Of a stretch of 64,000 nt of DNA, positions 1 to 9,281 are shown in pieces. The notes below the pieces were generated by a model, which saw only the letters and a list, made by a program, of their open reading frames with translations, was not told the DNA's origin and made no database searches. The translations under genes and the position numbers were made by a program. The DNA lies in NCBI GenBank assembly GCA_023264735.1, contig JAHFVD010000015.1, positions 75,217 through 139,216 of the forward strand, written 5' to 3'. How positions within the stretch are numbered: the first letter of the stretch is position 1; each line of letters starts with the position of its first letter. The DNA comes from Mycobacterium sp. GTDB lineage: Bacteria > Actinomycetota > Actinomycetes > Mycobacteriales > Mycobacteriaceae.

Positions 1-432
1 CATCCACGGAACAGGCCCGGGAAGCGTTGTGTGCGTGGGGCTCTCGGGATCCGGCACCGTCGGCATCGTGGCTTCGGTGTCGGACCAGGCATCGCGACGG
101 ACGCCGAAGACAGCGGTGGCGGTGGTGGTCAGCCCGTGGTCCTGAGCCACTTCGGCGGTCCAGTGCTGGTTGGTCCGGTTGGTGCGTGCGGCGCGCACGG
201 TGATATCGAAACTACCGTCGGTGGCCGGCGCCAGATAGTTGACGGTCAACGCGACGGGTTCACCGATTCGGTCCGGGTGGCGTTCGATCGCGCGGATGAT
301 CGCCGCCGCCGTCACGCCGCCGAACGGCCCGACCATATTCGCGTACTCCGGATTGGTCTGCCCGGTGTACTGCCCGATTCCGTTGTCCGCCAGGTCGATT
401 GCGGTGTCGAATGAATGAAGGGTGGTGGTCAT
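1..432 (-). CDS. Acyl-CoA thioesterase family protein (partial, C-terminus outside window)
   Basis: The first 144 codons read as an open frame that runs off the left edge. The N-terminal part carries NMVGPFGGVTAAAIIRAI followed by LTVNYLAPATDGSFDI, the hot-dog-fold pattern of TesB-like acyl-CoA thioesterases (the FGG loop before the long helix, then a substrate-binding strand). The ATG at 432 overlaps the stop codon of the upstream HxlR regulator by four bases (ATGA), so the two are translationally coupled. Hydrolysis of an acyl-CoA is expected from the family; the substrate is unknown. The second hot-dog domain would lie outside the window. Confidence 0.75.
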   Translation of the reverse strand, partial: MTTTLHSFDTAIDLADNGIGQYTGQTNPEYANMVGPFGGVTAAAIIRAIERHPDRIGEPVALTVNYLAPATDGSFDITVRAARTNRTNQHWTAEVAQDHGLTTTATAVFGVRRDAWSDTEATMPTVPDPESPTHTTLPGPVPWM

Positions 433-926
433 CGGATCGTCTTTCCGGTCGTGGCGGATCGTGCACCCGGGCCGGGCCGCGGCTCGGTGTCGTACGCGGT
501 CAGGAGACGCTGGTCACCGCTGCATCGCAGTGTCAGTTCGACGGCATGTCCGCAGTCTCGGTGGACGACCTCGACAGGGGGGCCGGCCGGATCGGCCTCC
601 CACTTGTCGCCCCACTGCATCAGCGCGATCACCGCGGGCAGCAGGTCGCGGCCTTTGTCGGTCAGTCGGTACTCGTGGCGTTCGCGTTGACCCGGTTCCT
701 GATACGGCACTCGCCGCAGCACGCCGGCGGCGACCAGGGTGCTCAGCCGGTCGGTCAGGACTTGGCGGGGACAGCCGATGCGGGCTTGGAATCGCTCGAA
801 ACGTCGTGCGCCGTAGAACGCCTCACGCAGGACCAGGAGGGTCCATTTTTCGCCGACGACGTCCAGTGCTCGTTTGACCGAACAGTTTTCGGCCCTGATC
901 TGGTCGCGGACGGCGGACATGGCCAC
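429..926 (-). CDS. HxlR-family winged-helix transcriptional regulator
   Basis: A 165-residue protein with the HxlR signature: CSVKRALDVVGEKWTLLVLREAF near the N-terminus (residues about 15-37), then RRFERFQ and PRQVLTDRLSTLVAAGVLRR, the recognition helix and wing of these MarR-like regulators. Start is GTG 926 or ATG 920. The C-terminal 50 residues contain a CGH...CSGD pair that could bind metal, seen in some family members. It is the first gene of a two-gene operon with the downstream thioesterase. A short inverted repeat directly upstream suggests autoregulation. Confidence 0.88.
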   Translation of the reverse strand: MAMSAVRDQIRAENCSVKRALDVVGEKWTLLVLREAFYGARRFERFQARIGCPRQVLTDRLSTLVAAGVLRRVPYQEPGQRERHEYRLTDKGRDLLPAVIALMQWGDKWEADPAGPPVEVVHRDCGHAVELTLRCSGDQRLLTAYDTEPRPGPGARSATTGKTIR

Positions 927-936
927 CAGCCTAGCA

Positions 937-955
937 GAGTCTGAATTCTGGACTC
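937..955. promoter_or_regulatory. Candidate operator for the HxlR regulator
   Basis: An inverted repeat GAGTC-N9-GACTC starts 11 bases upstream of the HxlR start codon, in an AT-richer stretch containing GAATTC. HxlR proteins are dimers that often bind palindromes overlapping their own promoter. The repeat is short, so chance occurrence is possible. Confidence 0.35.
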
Positions 956-995
956 AGATGTACCGCGAACGCCACTCAAGGGCGTTCAGGGTGGA

Positions 996-2627
996 CTAGA
1001 CCAGCGTGGACTTCAGCGAGGACAGGTCGGTCTTCATCAGGACGACGTTGTAGTTGCCCCACAGCGACATGTTCCAGTACAGGGTGCTCTCGTCGGGATT
1101 GCCATTGCTGTCGACCAGCTTTCCGGTGCCCGACCACGGGTGAATCATCGGCGCGTACAGCCCCGGGTACGTCGCCGAGGTCGCCACCGTGATCGGCGCC
1201 GACCACTGGCCATTGGGTTCGTCGGCATAGCGGAGCTTGACGTTGTTGTTGCCGTCGCCGTACATCATCACGTACTTGCCCAGATAGTCGTTGTACTGCA
1301 CCGACATCTCGCTGACGTTCCCGCCGGTCTTGGCGCCGAACAGGCCGCCGAGCATTCCGCCCAACACCTTGGGGTTGTTGGCCCAGTCGATGATGGGGCC
1401 GAAAAGGCCTGCGGAACGGGTGGAATCGCCGATGATCGGGGTGGCGGCGACGGGCGTGCCGGTCACCCAGTCCTTTCCGTTCCAGTACTGGTACTTCGCG
1501 AGGTTGTTGACATCATCGACGGCGACTCGGGACAAGTAGGCCGAGCCGGCGCGCCCCGACGGCGTGCCGAATGCGTAGAGGTACTGGGTATCTCCCTCGG
1601 CGACCTGGTCGGCCGGTTCCAGGACGTAGGCCGCCTGCTGGAAATTCTGGTTGCCGGGGACGTACGCGTGCGACGACCCGAACCAGCTGGCCGAGCGGAT
1701 GGTCGAGGGCACCAGCACCCACTTGTCGGTGTCCGGGTTGTACATCGAGATCGCCGAGTAGTTGGTGGTCCACCGGCCCGGGGTGTCCCAGGACTTGACC
1801 GACATGTAGTTGACGTACTGCTGGTTGTTCACCGAGATGGCCGAGGTCGGGATGATCGTTACCTCGGAGTTGGAGAACGGGAACAGCGCAGACGACGAGC
1901 TCGGGATGAACTGGTAGGCGTAGCCGGTCGGCAGCAGGGTCAGGCCGTTGGTCAGGTTCTTGTCCTGGCTGAGCAGCAGAACGTTCGAGCGCCAGTCGCC
2001 GGTCATGTTCGGCTCGCTGAAGGTGTCACCGAACGCCAGCTGAATGTTGCCGGTCAGTCCGTTCTCCCACATGATCCCGAGGTCGGTGCCCCAGATCCCG
2101 AAGCCCTTGGTGTTGTTGGTCTGCGGCCAGCCGATACCGGGATAGGCGGTGTTGGACTGGCCCGTCACCCAGCCGACTGGATACGACGGGATGGTGGTCG
2201 GCGCCGCGGTCGTCACGGCGGCGGTCGAGATCGTCGCGGCCCCAGAAGCGGAGCTGGCCGCGGGCGCGATCTGGCGTCGCCCGGAGGACGCCAGTCCCGA
2301 CGGGGCGGCCACGGCAGGGGAGTCGCTCGCGATGACTACTTTCGCGGTGGCGGGTTTCGCGGCGGCAGCGGGTTTCGCGGCGGCGGCCGCCGCCGGGGCC
2401 TTGGCCGAGGGTGCGGTGGCCTTGTTCGTGGTGCGGGCCGACGAGGCCGAGGGCTTGCTCGCTTTGGGGGAGGACCCGGTGCTCGATGAACTGTGCGTCG
2501 AGGAGTCCGAACCGCCGGAATCGGAGGTCTCTGCCCACGCCGCACCGGCACCGGCGAGGATCGCTACGCCTACCCCCAGACCCACCGCCAGCCCGCCGAT
2601 GCGACCCACATACGCCGAGGCATTCAT
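996..2627 (-). CDS. Secreted DUF4185 domain protein
   Basis: The start is placed at the ATG at 2627 (MNASAYVGRIGG), 89 codons inside the longest frame, because a clear signal peptide begins there: a hydrophobic stretch GGLAVGLGVGVAILAGAGAAWA ending at an AxA-type cleavage site near residue 32. Next comes a low-complexity Ser/Thr/Lys/Ala-rich linker (residues about 35-140). The C-terminal 400 residues have the DUF4185 pattern (GIWGTDLGIMWENG, LAFGDTFSEP, VNYMSVKSW, Asp/Trp-rich strands), a predicted beta-propeller-like fold of unknown activity common in mycobacterial exported proteins. The longer frame would bury the signal peptide and is rejected. 543 residues. Confidence 0.82.
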   Translation of the reverse strand: MNASAYVGRIGGLAVGLGVGVAILAGAGAAWAETSDSGGSDSSTHSSSSTGSSPKASKPSASSARTTNKATAPSAKAPAAAAAAKPAAAAKPATAKVVIASDSPAVAAPSGLASSGRRQIAPAASSASGAATISTAAVTTAAPTTIPSYPVGWVTGQSNTAYPGIGWPQTNNTKGFGIWGTDLGIMWENGLTGNIQLAFGDTFSEPNMTGDWRSNVLLLSQDKNLTNGLTLLPTGYAYQFIPSSSSALFPFSNSEVTIIPTSAISVNNQQYVNYMSVKSWDTPGRWTTNYSAISMYNPDTDKWVLVPSTIRSASWFGSSHAYVPGNQNFQQAAYVLEPADQVAEGDTQYLYAFGTPSGRAGSAYLSRVAVDDVNNLAKYQYWNGKDWVTGTPVAATPIIGDSTRSAGLFGPIIDWANNPKVLGGMLGGLFGAKTGGNVSEMSVQYNDYLGKYVMMYGDGNNNVKLRYADEPNGQWSAPITVATSATYPGLYAPMIHPWSGTGKLVDSNGNPDESTLYWNMSLWGNYNVVLMKTDLSSLKSTLV

Positions 2628-2911
2628 GAGCTGACGGTACCGTATCTGGCAAACCTCATGGCTCACTCTCGTCACGAGTGCGCAAACAAATTCCCCGGTC
2701 AAGCGATCACGAGATGCCAGCGCGCCGATACGATCACGGCTCGCGGGCCCAGACGTCGGCGAATCGTAATGTGACCGTGACTCCGCCGCGAGGAAACTCT
2801 TCCTATTGCCATTCATGTCAATTTCTGGAAAGATCTCGTTCTCGAACAGGCATTCAGGCCTATCTAAGGCCCCCGGCGAGGGCGAGTTCGCCACTTCTGA
2901 ACAGGAATCTC

Positions 2912-3190
2912 ATGAATTCGCCCTATATCCGTGCCCGTGTTGCCGCCGTTATCGGTGGCGCCGCACTCATCACCATGGCTTCGTTCGTCGCGTCGTGCAG
3001 TAAGGACGAGAACAAGACGCCGACCCCCGCCACCACGACGACCGTCTCGACGACGCCGTCGAGCAGTCCGTCGGCGACACCCACCGAGAAGGTGCTCAGT
3101 CCCACCGACGGCAACAAGTTCAGCCCCAACGTGGTCGCACCTCCGGCGCCGACCATGCCGCCCGGCAACCACCATCACGGCCTCAACTGA
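2912..3190 (+). CDS. Small putative lipoprotein
   Basis: A 92-residue protein starting at ATG 2912. Residues 1-27 form a signal sequence ending in the lipobox VASC, with the acylated Cys followed by SKDEN. The mature part is a Thr/Ser/Pro-rich stalk and ends in PPGNHHHGLN. No enzymatic domain is visible. Its 3' end overlaps the convergent SRPBCC gene by eight bases. The divergent DUF4185 gene lies 284 bp upstream, and that gap shows no other gene and presumably holds both promoters. Confidence 0.65.
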   Translation: MNSPYIRARVAAVIGGAALITMASFVASCSKDENKTPTPATTTTVSTTPSSSPSATPTEKVLSPTDGNKFSPNVVAPPAPTMPPGNHHHGLN

Positions 3191-3656
3191 TTGTCGTGAG
3201 CTCCCGCGCGATCGCGGCGTGATAGCGGTCGATGTTGGCGGGGTTGACGATTCGGAAGAATCCGTCCGGCATCGGCGCATCCTTCGGTGCCTCGATGGTC
3301 ATCGTCCGCGTGAACAACGTGACGCCCTCGCCGGGCGTCGTGAAGTGGTACTGGACGGTGATCCGGCCGTCCATGCCGCCGTTGCCCTCGCGATCGTGGC
3401 CGAGCCGGCCCACCGAGTTGAACACCCACAGCTTGGGCCGGACGGCGATGGCCAGATGCCAGGTGAAGATGCGGTCCCCGTCGGGGCCGCCCTCTTCCCA
3501 GGTATCGCCGACCGACAGTGGCAGCGCGTCGAGCTTGCCGACGTAATTGCTTCCCGGATACGTCTTGGTCCAGTTGGCGGGATTGGTGACGAAGTCGTAG
3601 AGCGTCTCCGGTGACTGGCGAAACGCCGTCTCCGAGCTCGTGGTCACGATGCCCAA
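3183..3656 (-). CDS. SRPBCC (START/polyketide-cyclase-like) family protein
   Basis: A 157-residue protein. The longest frame extends to 3959 but would run antisense across the phosphotransferase start. The TTG at 3656, preceded by GAAAGG at a reasonable distance, gives a natural N-terminus (MGIVTTSSETAFRQSPETLYDFV). The pattern of an initial strand, S/P-ETLYDFVTNPANW helix, YVG.LD and a long C-terminal helix fits the helix-grip fold that binds hydrophobic ligands. No catalytic residues can be assigned. Likely cytosolic; function unknown. Confidence 0.7.
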   Translation of the reverse strand: MGIVTTSSETAFRQSPETLYDFVTNPANWTKTYPGSNYVGKLDALPLSVGDTWEEGGPDGDRIFTWHLAIAVRPKLWVFNSVGRLGHDREGNGGMDGRITVQYHFTTPGEGVTLFTRTMTIEAPKDAPMPDGFFRIVNPANIDRYHAAIARELTTIS

Positions 3657-3747
3657 TTGCGTTGCCTTTCTTGTCTGCTGTGTGGGGAGTTTACACTTTC
3701 GCGCGAATTTGTAACTGCGCGGCGTGCGCTGGCGGTATGGTCCAACG

Positions 3748-4872
3748 GTGCGTTCGCCTTCGCGCTTCGGCGCCCATGTTGGCCGCGGTGTGCGGCGCCT
3801 CGCCCTTGACAGTGCACTTGGTGGCAGGAGGTCGTTCCCGCGCCGGCTCGGCGACCTCACGCCCGCGGCGCTGTCGGCGATCATCGGTCGGCGCGTCGAG
3901 TCGGTGGCCCATCTCGACGGCGCGGCAGGCACGTCGAGCCGGGCCCGGCTCGGGCTCACCGGCGACGGGCTGCCGCCATCGGTTTTCGTGAAGATGTCCG
4001 CCGCCAGGGCGGGGATCAGGATGCTGGGCGAGCTGGCCGGTCTGGGTGAGACAGAGGCGCGCTTCTACCGCGAGCTGGCCCCAGAGCTCGGTGCCGGCGT
4101 TCCACGCTCGTATGGCTCGGCGTTCGACAGCCTGACCGGTCGCTTCGTCGTCGTTCTCGAGGACATGACCACCTCGCCGTGCCAGTTCCCGGACACCCTG
4201 AACCCGCTGTCTACCGATCAGATGGCGCAACTGGTCGAGGTGCTGGCCGGTCTGCATGCGACGTTCTGGAGGAGACTGCCGCAAAAGCCCGGCGGTGGTG
4301 GCCAATTCGGCTGGCTACTGGCGCCCTCGAATGATCCGGCCAGCCTCATGACACCGTCGGTGATGCGGATGTCGGTGCGCCGGCTGGCCGGCGTGACATC
4401 GATACCGGTGGACGCCGGTCGCTACATCTGGGAGAACTTTCCCGCCGCCGTCGCCGCGATCGACAGTGGGCCCCACACCGTCTTGCACGGCGACTCTCAC
4501 CCGGGCAACACCTACTTCCGCGACGGTCGGGCCGGGCTGCTGGACTGGCAGGTCGTCCGCCGCGGCCATCCCTCGCGCGACCTCGCGTACGCGATCGTGC
4601 TCGGCACGCCGGTCAGCGACCGGGCGCGCGTCGAACGCGATCTGCTCGACACCTATCGCGGCGCACTGGCCGCCAACGGCGGGCCGCAGCTGGGCCGCGA
4701 CGAGTTGTGGACGCGCTACCGGCAAGCCGTTGTGCACCCGTATGTTTCGGGCTTGGCAACGGCAGGCCTCGGCGGGATGCAGGACGACGGTGTCGCCCTC
4801 GAGGGCTTACGGAGAGCGGTGACGGCGCTACAGGAAATCGATACCGTCGCCGCCCTGCAACAAGTGCGCTGA
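3748..4872 (+). CDS. Aminoglycoside-phosphotransferase-like (APH) family kinase
   Basis: About 374 residues from GTG 3748; an ATG at 3724 is an alternative start. The kinase-like core is shown by VFVKMS (nucleotide-binding Lys), FVVVLEDM (hinge), HGDSHPGNTYF (catalytic loop with Asp and Asn) and GLLDWQ (metal-binding Asp of the DFG-equivalent). In actinobacteria such proteins phosphorylate small molecules and rarely mean antibiotic resistance; the substrate cannot be read from sequence. It diverges from the SRPBCC gene across a 91-bp gap and converges on the small secreted gene at 4875. Confidence 0.85.
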   Translation: MRSPSRFGAHVGRGVRRLALDSALGGRRSFPRRLGDLTPAALSAIIGRRVESVAHLDGAAGTSSRARLGLTGDGLPPSVFVKMSAARAGIRMLGELAGLGETEARFYRELAPELGAGVPRSYGSAFDSLTGRFVVVLEDMTTSPCQFPDTLNPLSTDQMAQLVEVLAGLHATFWRRLPQKPGGGGQFGWLLAPSNDPASLMTPSVMRMSVRRLAGVTSIPVDAGRYIWENFPAAVAAIDSGPHTVLHGDSHPGNTYFRDGRAGLLDWQVVRRGHPSRDLAYAIVLGTPVSDRARVERDLLDTYRGALAANGGPQLGRDELWTRYRQAVVHPYVSGLATAGLGGMQDDGVALEGLRRAVTALQEIDTVAALQQVR

Positions 4873-4874
4873 GG

Positions 4875-5162
4875 CTACTTGGAGCAGTTGATGGTGACGT
4901 AGGCGATGCCCTGGCTGCCCGCAGTCCCCTGGGTGTTGATATCGGTCACGGTGCAGGCCGACAGCCCACCGTTGGGGACGCCGTTCTCGTACTGCAGCGA
5001 GACGTCGTAGCCCGCGGCGTCGAGGTCACGGATGGTGGCGGCAGCCGACTCCGAGCCGGGCTCGGGGATGCTGGGCGGATCAGCAACGGCCAACGGGGCC
5101 AGCACAATCGACGCGCCGACACCGATCAGCAGCGGGGCGACGTAGCGCATTGGGAGCGACAT
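4875..5162 (-). CDS. Small secreted mycobacterial protein of unknown function
   Basis: A 95-residue protein with an AGGAAGGA ribosome-binding site just before ATG 5162. Residues 1-27 form a signal peptide (APLLIGVGASIVLAPLAVA, cleavage after AVADP). The mature part is short and ends with two cysteines (ACTVTD... and INCSK) that could form a disulphide, and has the GYDVSLQYENG pattern seen in small exported mycobacterial proteins. It stops two bases from the end of the convergent phosphotransferase gene. No function is recognised. Confidence 0.75.
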   Translation of the reverse strand: MSLPMRYVAPLLIGVGASIVLAPLAVADPPSIPEPGSESAAATIRDLDAAGYDVSLQYENGVPNGGLSACTVTDINTQGTAGSQGIAYVTINCSK

Positions 5163-5304
5163 CAGGGTCCTTCCTGGACGGCCGGCCTACGGGGCTGTCG
5201 TCAAGGATGACAGCAAAGTCATGGCCGGACTTGCCACTGTGCGAACGAGAGTTGAACAGGTTCCGAACAGCGGACGACTCAGCAGGTCAGCCTGGCCGTA
5301 TCGG

Positions 5305-8193
5305 TCAGGGCGAGTTGCCAGGCGTGCTGGCGTCCACCGACGGCCGATCCGCTGGTCCCGGCGGCGAGGGCCACGGTTGCGGTACCGGGCGCTGGCGCAC
5401 CCGCTGGGGCCACCAGAACCACTTACCGAGGAGTGCGGCGATGGACGGCGTCATGAACGAGCGGACCACCAGCGTGTCGAACAACAGGCCGAGGGCGATC
5501 GTCGTTCCCACCTGACCGCCGACCCGCAGCGGGCTGATGGACATCGAGGCCATCGTGAAGGCGAACACCAGGCCGGCCGACGTCACCACCGAACCACTGC
5601 CGGCCATTGCCCGGATGATCCCGGTGTTGAGCCCGGCGTGGATCTCTTCCTTGAACCGGGCGACCAGGAGCAGGTTGTAGTCCGATCCCACCGCCAACAG
5701 GATGATCACCGCCATCGCGATGACCAGCCAGTGCAGCGGCTGGCCGAGTATGTGCTGCCAGAGCAGCACTGAGAGCCCGAACGAGGCGCCAAGCGATAGC
5801 ACCACCGTGCCCACGATCACCGCCGCCGCCACCACGCTTCGGGTGATCACCAGCATGATGATGAAGATCAGGCACAGTGCCGCGATGCCGGCGATCATCA
5901 GGTCGTAGTTGGCGCCTTGCTGCATGTCCTTGTAGACCGACGCGGTACCGCCCAGATAGACCTTCGAGCCCTCCAGTGGGGTGCCCTTGATCGCCTCGAA
6001 TGCGGCGTTCTTGATCTTGTCGATGTGCGAGATGCCTTCCGGCGTCGCGGGATCTCCCTCGTGGGAGATGATGAACCGCACCGCTTTTCCGTCCGGCGAG
6101 ACGAACATCTTCAGGCCGCGCTTGAACTCCGGGTTGTCGAACACCTCGGGTGGCAGATAGAACGAATCGTCGTTCTTCGACGCGTCGTAGGCCTGCCCGA
6201 GCGCGGTCGCGTTCTGCTGCATGGCGTCCATCTGGTTCTGGAGGCCACCCATCGTCGACTGCATCGTCAGCATCGTCGACTTCATGGTCTTCATGGTCGC
6301 GATCATCGGCGGCATGATTTCGACCATCTTCGGCATCAGGACGTCGAGCCTGTCCATGTCGACGACCAGTCTCCCGAGATCGTCACTGAGAGTGTCGATT
6401 CCGTCGAGCGCGTCGAAGATCGACCGGATCGAGTAGCAGAGTGGGATGTCGTAGCAGTGCGGTTCCCAGTACAGGTAGTTGCGGATCGGCCGGAAGAAAT
6501 CGTCGAAATTGGCGATCTGGTCCCGGATTTGGTTGGTGTCGAGGACCATCTGCTTGGTCTTGCCGACCATGCTGTGGGTGATGCCGACCATCTCTTTGGT
6601 CAGCACCAGCATGCGCTCCATCGTGTCGATGGTGACCTGAAGCTCGTCACCCATCTTCAGCATGTCCTTCATGCGGTCTTGCAGATAGGACATGTTCATC
6701 GTCTGGTTGGTGCCCTGCATGCTGATGATGAACGGGATCGAGGTGTGCTCGATCGGGGTGCCCAGCGGGCGGGTGATGGTCTGCACCCGGCCGATGCCAG
6801 GAATGTGGAAGACCGACTTGGCGATCCGGTCGACGACGAGCATGTCGGCCGGGTTGCGCACATCGTGGTCGGTTTCGATCAGCAGCAGCTCGGGATTCAT
6901 CCGGGCTTGCGGGAAGTGCCGGTCGGCCGCGGCGTAGCCCTGGTTGGCCGGGATGTCGCCGGGTAGGTAGTAGCGGTCGTTGTAATTGGTCTTGTACGTC
7001 GGCAGCGCCAGCAGCCCGATCAGGGACAGCGCGATCGAGGCGACGAGAATCGGTCCTGGCCAGCGGACCACCGCGGCGCCGACCCGCCGCCACGTGTGGG
7101 TGTTCATCTTGCGCTTGGGCTCGAACAGGCCGAACCGCCCGCCGATCGAGATGACGGCGGCGCCCAGAGTCAGCGCCGCGATCACCACGACCAACATGCC
7201 GATGGCCAGCGGGAAGCCCAGCGACTGGAAATAGGGCAGCCGAGTGAAGTGCAGGCAGAAGGTCGCGCCCGCGATCGTCAGACCCGAGCCCAGAATGACG
7301 TGCGAGGTGCCGTGGTACATCGAGTAGAAGGCGGTTTCACGGTCTTCGCCGGCCAGCCTCGCCTCGTGATAGCGGCCTATGAGGAAGATCGCGTAGTCGG
7401 TAGCCGCCGCGATCGCCAGGGTCGCCAGCAGGTTCACCGCGAACGTCGACAGGCCGATGATTTCGTAGTTCCCGAGGAAGGCGATGACGCCACGGGCCGC
7501 GGTGAGCTCGGTGAACACCATGACCAGCACGAGGATCACGGTCGTGATGGAGCGGTAGACCAACAGCAGCATCACGAAGATGACGGCGATGGTGAGCGCC
7601 TCGATCATCTTGACGGCCGAGTCGCCGGCGTTGTGCTGATCGTGGCTCAATGCCGTTGGGCCCGTGACGAAGACCTTGATTCCGGCCGGTGGCGGATTGG
7701 CGTTGACGATCTTGGTGACCGCGTCGATCGACTCGTTGGCCAGAGCCTCGCCCTGGTTGCCCGCCAGGTAAATCTGGACGTAGGCGGCCTTGCCGTCCGC
7801 GCTCTGAGAGCCGGCAGCGGTCAGCGGATCGCCCCAGAAGTCCTGGATGTGCTCGACATGCTTGGTATCGGCGCGCAGCGCCTTGACCAGGTTGTCGTAA
7901 TAGTGGTGCGCCTCGGGGCCCAGCTGCTGGTCGCCTTCCAGCAGGACCATCGCGCTGCTGTTGGAGTCGAATTCCTGGAAGGTCTTGCCGACCTGCTTCA
8001 TAGCCTTCATCGACGGCGCGTCTTCGGGCGCCAGCGACACGGTGTGCTCTTGGCTCACCTGTTCCAGCGAGGGCACGGCGACGCTGAGGACGACGACGAG
8101 GCCCAGCCAGAGCAGCACGATCGGCACCGAGAAGGCCCGCACGAACCGGGGGATCAGCGGGTTCTTCTTGGGTGGGGACTGGAGGTCGGTCAT
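5305..8193 (-). CDS. mmpL: MmpL-family RND transporter
   Basis: A 962-residue inner-membrane transporter of the mycobacterial RND superfamily, which exports lipids or siderophores using the proton gradient. There is one TM after a short cytosolic N-terminus, then a large periplasmic domain, a 5-TM bundle, a second periplasmic domain with a long coiled-coil (Met/Thr-rich heptads, residues about 500-680), and a final TM bundle. Both proton-relay Asp-Tyr pairs are present: [12 protein letters not shown] near residue 266 and [12 protein letters not shown] near 838. The ATG overlaps the mmpS stop by four bases. Size and the extended coiled-coil resemble the MmpL4/MmpL5 (siderophore-exporting) group, but the substrate is an inference. 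Confidence 0.95.
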   Translation of the reverse strand: MTDLQSPPKKNPLIPRFVRAFSVPIVLLWLGLVVVLSVAVPSLEQVSQEHTVSLAPEDAPSMKAMKQVGKTFQEFDSNSSAMVLLEGDQQLGPEAHHYYDNLVKALRADTKHVEHIQDFWGDPLTAAGSQSADGKAAYVQIYLAGNQGEALANESIDAVTKIVNANPPPAGIKVFVTGPTALSHDQHNAGDSAVKMIEALTIAVIFVMLLLVYRSITTVILVLVMVFTELTAARGVIAFLGNYEIIGLSTFAVNLLATLAIAAATDYAIFLIGRYHEARLAGEDRETAFYSMYHGTSHVILGSGLTIAGATFCLHFTRLPYFQSLGFPLAIGMLVVVIAALTLGAAVISIGGRFGLFEPKRKMNTHTWRRVGAAVVRWPGPILVASIALSLIGLLALPTYKTNYNDRYYLPGDIPANQGYAAADRHFPQARMNPELLLIETDHDVRNPADMLVVDRIAKSVFHIPGIGRVQTITRPLGTPIEHTSIPFIISMQGTNQTMNMSYLQDRMKDMLKMGDELQVTIDTMERMLVLTKEMVGITHSMVGKTKQMVLDTNQIRDQIANFDDFFRPIRNYLYWEPHCYDIPLCYSIRSIFDALDGIDTLSDDLGRLVVDMDRLDVLMPKMVEIMPPMIATMKTMKSTMLTMQSTMGGLQNQMDAMQQNATALGQAYDASKNDDSFYLPPEVFDNPEFKRGLKMFVSPDGKAVRFIISHEGDPATPEGISHIDKIKNAAFEAIKGTPLEGSKVYLGGTASVYKDMQQGANYDLMIAGIAALCLIFIIMLVITRSVVAAAVIVGTVVLSLGASFGLSVLLWQHILGQPLHWLVIAMAVIILLAVGSDYNLLLVARFKEEIHAGLNTGIIRAMAGSGSVVTSAGLVFAFTMASMSISPLRVGGQVGTTIALGLLFDTLVVRSFMTPSIAALLGKWFWWPQRVRQRPVPQPWPSPPGPADRPSVDASTPGNSP

Positions 8194-8621
8194 GCGGACT
8201 TCACCAGGCAGAAGGTCTGGGCGTTGACACCGGTCGACGTCTTCTCATCCTTGAGCACACCGTCGACCAATATGCGACAGCCAATGGTGTCGGTGTCGCC
8301 TTGGGCCACGATATTGGCGCTGGCGGCCGGGGCGGTCGTGGTGAGGGTGAGCGACCACGGCAGCGTGATGTCACGCGCGATCTGCGGCTGCGCGTCTAGG
8401 TCGAGGTAGTTGATGGTCGCTACCGCGCCCTCGGGGCCGAAGATCTGATACGTCACCTCTTTGGGATTGAACGGTTTGGTGTCGTTGGCCAGGCCACTGC
8501 CGGGCCGGGTGAGTTCGGTCTTGCCGAAGACGCCGTGCAGCCGGACGACGCCGAATGCGGCAAGGGCCACCACGATCACAATGACCAGCGGAATCCACGC
8601 CCGCCTCAATGCCTTGACCAT
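8190..8621 (-). CDS. mmpS: MmpS-family membrane accessory protein
   Basis: A 143-residue protein with one N-terminal TM helix ([19 protein letters not shown]) followed by a periplasmic beta-sandwich with [19 protein letters not shown] and [10 protein letters not shown], typical of MmpS. Two cysteines ([16 protein letters not shown]) probably form the family disulphide. It overlaps the mmpL start by four bases, the usual MmpS-MmpL operon in which MmpS assists the transporter. The upstream gap (8622-8936, 315 bp) contains no gene but holds an AT-rich 22-bp repeat pair. Confidence 0.95.
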   Translation of the reverse strand: MVKALRRAWIPLVIVIVVALAAFGVVRLHGVFGKTELTRPGSGLANDTKPFNPKEVTYQIFGPEGAVATINYLDLDAQPQIARDITLPWSLTLTTTAPAASANIVAQGDTDTIGCRILVDGVLKDEKTSTGVNAQTFCLVKSA

Positions 8622-8743
8622 AGGATTTCCCGACGAGATTACGACGCCGACACGAACAGCGCGATGACTCCTTCAGCGCAATTCGTGAGCGCGGCCGTCC
8701 GTCTCATCTCAACCCCGTTTTCTTCGTGTCTGGTCGCGACAGC

Positions 8744-8779
8744 TTAGCTGATTTAACGTAAGAGATTAGCTCACTTAAC
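8744..8779. promoter_or_regulatory. 22-bp-spaced direct repeats upstream of mmpS
   Basis: Two near-identical 14-base units, TTAGCTGATTTAAC at 8744 and TTAGCTCACTTAAC at 8766, lie exactly 22 bp apart in an unusually AT-rich patch about 125 bp upstream of the mmpS start. Two-turn spacing puts both on one face of the helix, as expected of an operator for a dimeric repressor. Known mmpS/mmpL pairs are often controlled by TetR or MarR repressors. No such regulator is adjacent here, so it would act from elsewhere. Confidence 0.5.
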
Positions 8780-8936
8780 TGATCGGACGATACCCCCCGG
8801 TAGCTTCGCCAATCGATCTCCCTCGGCCATTCGTGCCCGAGGTCACATCATCCCCGAAATTGAGATTCAGGCGGCACCGGGGCAATTGTGCGGTATCGCT
8901 CTTGCGGTGGTGTTTAGCTGTCCTACAATCTCGCCC

Positions 8937-9275
8937 ATGAACGTTTCGAGGCTTGCCATGGCCGCCGTTGCGGCCGTCGCGGCGCCGATTGTCCTGGCCG
9001 CGCCGTCGCACGCCGATCCCGACACGGACTTCGCCAACCAGCTGCACACCTTCGGGATCTACGGGCCTCGTGACTACAACGCGTGGATCGGCAAGATCAC
9101 CTGCAAGCGACTGGCCACCGGTCTGGACAAAGACACCTACGCGTCCGCCAAGTTCATCCTGACCAACCTGCCGTTGAACAGCACCCAGGGCCAGGCGATC
9201 CAGTTCCTCGGCGCCGCGATCGCCACGTACTGCCCGGATCAGGTCGGCGTACTGCAGCGGGCGGCCGTTCAGTAG
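8937..9275 (+). CDS. Exported DUF732 domain protein
   Basis: 112 residues from ATG 8937. The signal peptide (LAMAAVAAVAAPIVLAAPSHA) ends at SHA-DP. The mature domain has the DUF732 pattern DFANQLHTFGIYGPRDYNAWIG, then ITCKRL and a second Cys (TYCPD), probably disulphide-bonded. DUF732 proteins are small, mycobacterium-enriched and exported, of unknown function. Six bases separate it from the downstream SRPBCC gene on the same strand, so the two are probably cotranscribed. Confidence 0.85.
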   Translation: MNVSRLAMAAVAAVAAPIVLAAPSHADPDTDFANQLHTFGIYGPRDYNAWIGKITCKRLATGLDKDTYASAKFILTNLPLNSTQGQAIQFLGAAIATYCPDQVGVLQRAAVQ

Positions 9276-9281
9276 CTCGCG

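Noticed and set aside
1140..2489. 449-residue plus-strand open frame across the DUF4185 gene
   Set aside because: Its product is Arg/Gly/Val-rich with no domain, and the opposite strand encodes a signal peptide and a recognisable domain; it is a GC-rich shadow.
3656..3959. N-terminal extension of the SRPBCC frame up to 3959
   Set aside because: It runs antisense over the start of the phosphotransferase, reads as low-complexity Arg/Pro sequence, and a TTG with a ribosome-binding site at 3656 gives the family N-terminus.
3748..4872. Antibiotic-resistance kinase
   Set aside because: The APH-like fold is common in actinobacterial metabolism; nothing in sequence or context points to an aminoglycoside substrate.
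5917..6966. 349-residue plus-strand frame within mmpL
   Set aside because: His/Asp/Arg-rich antisense product opposite a clear MmpL coiled-coil region; no ribosome-binding site.
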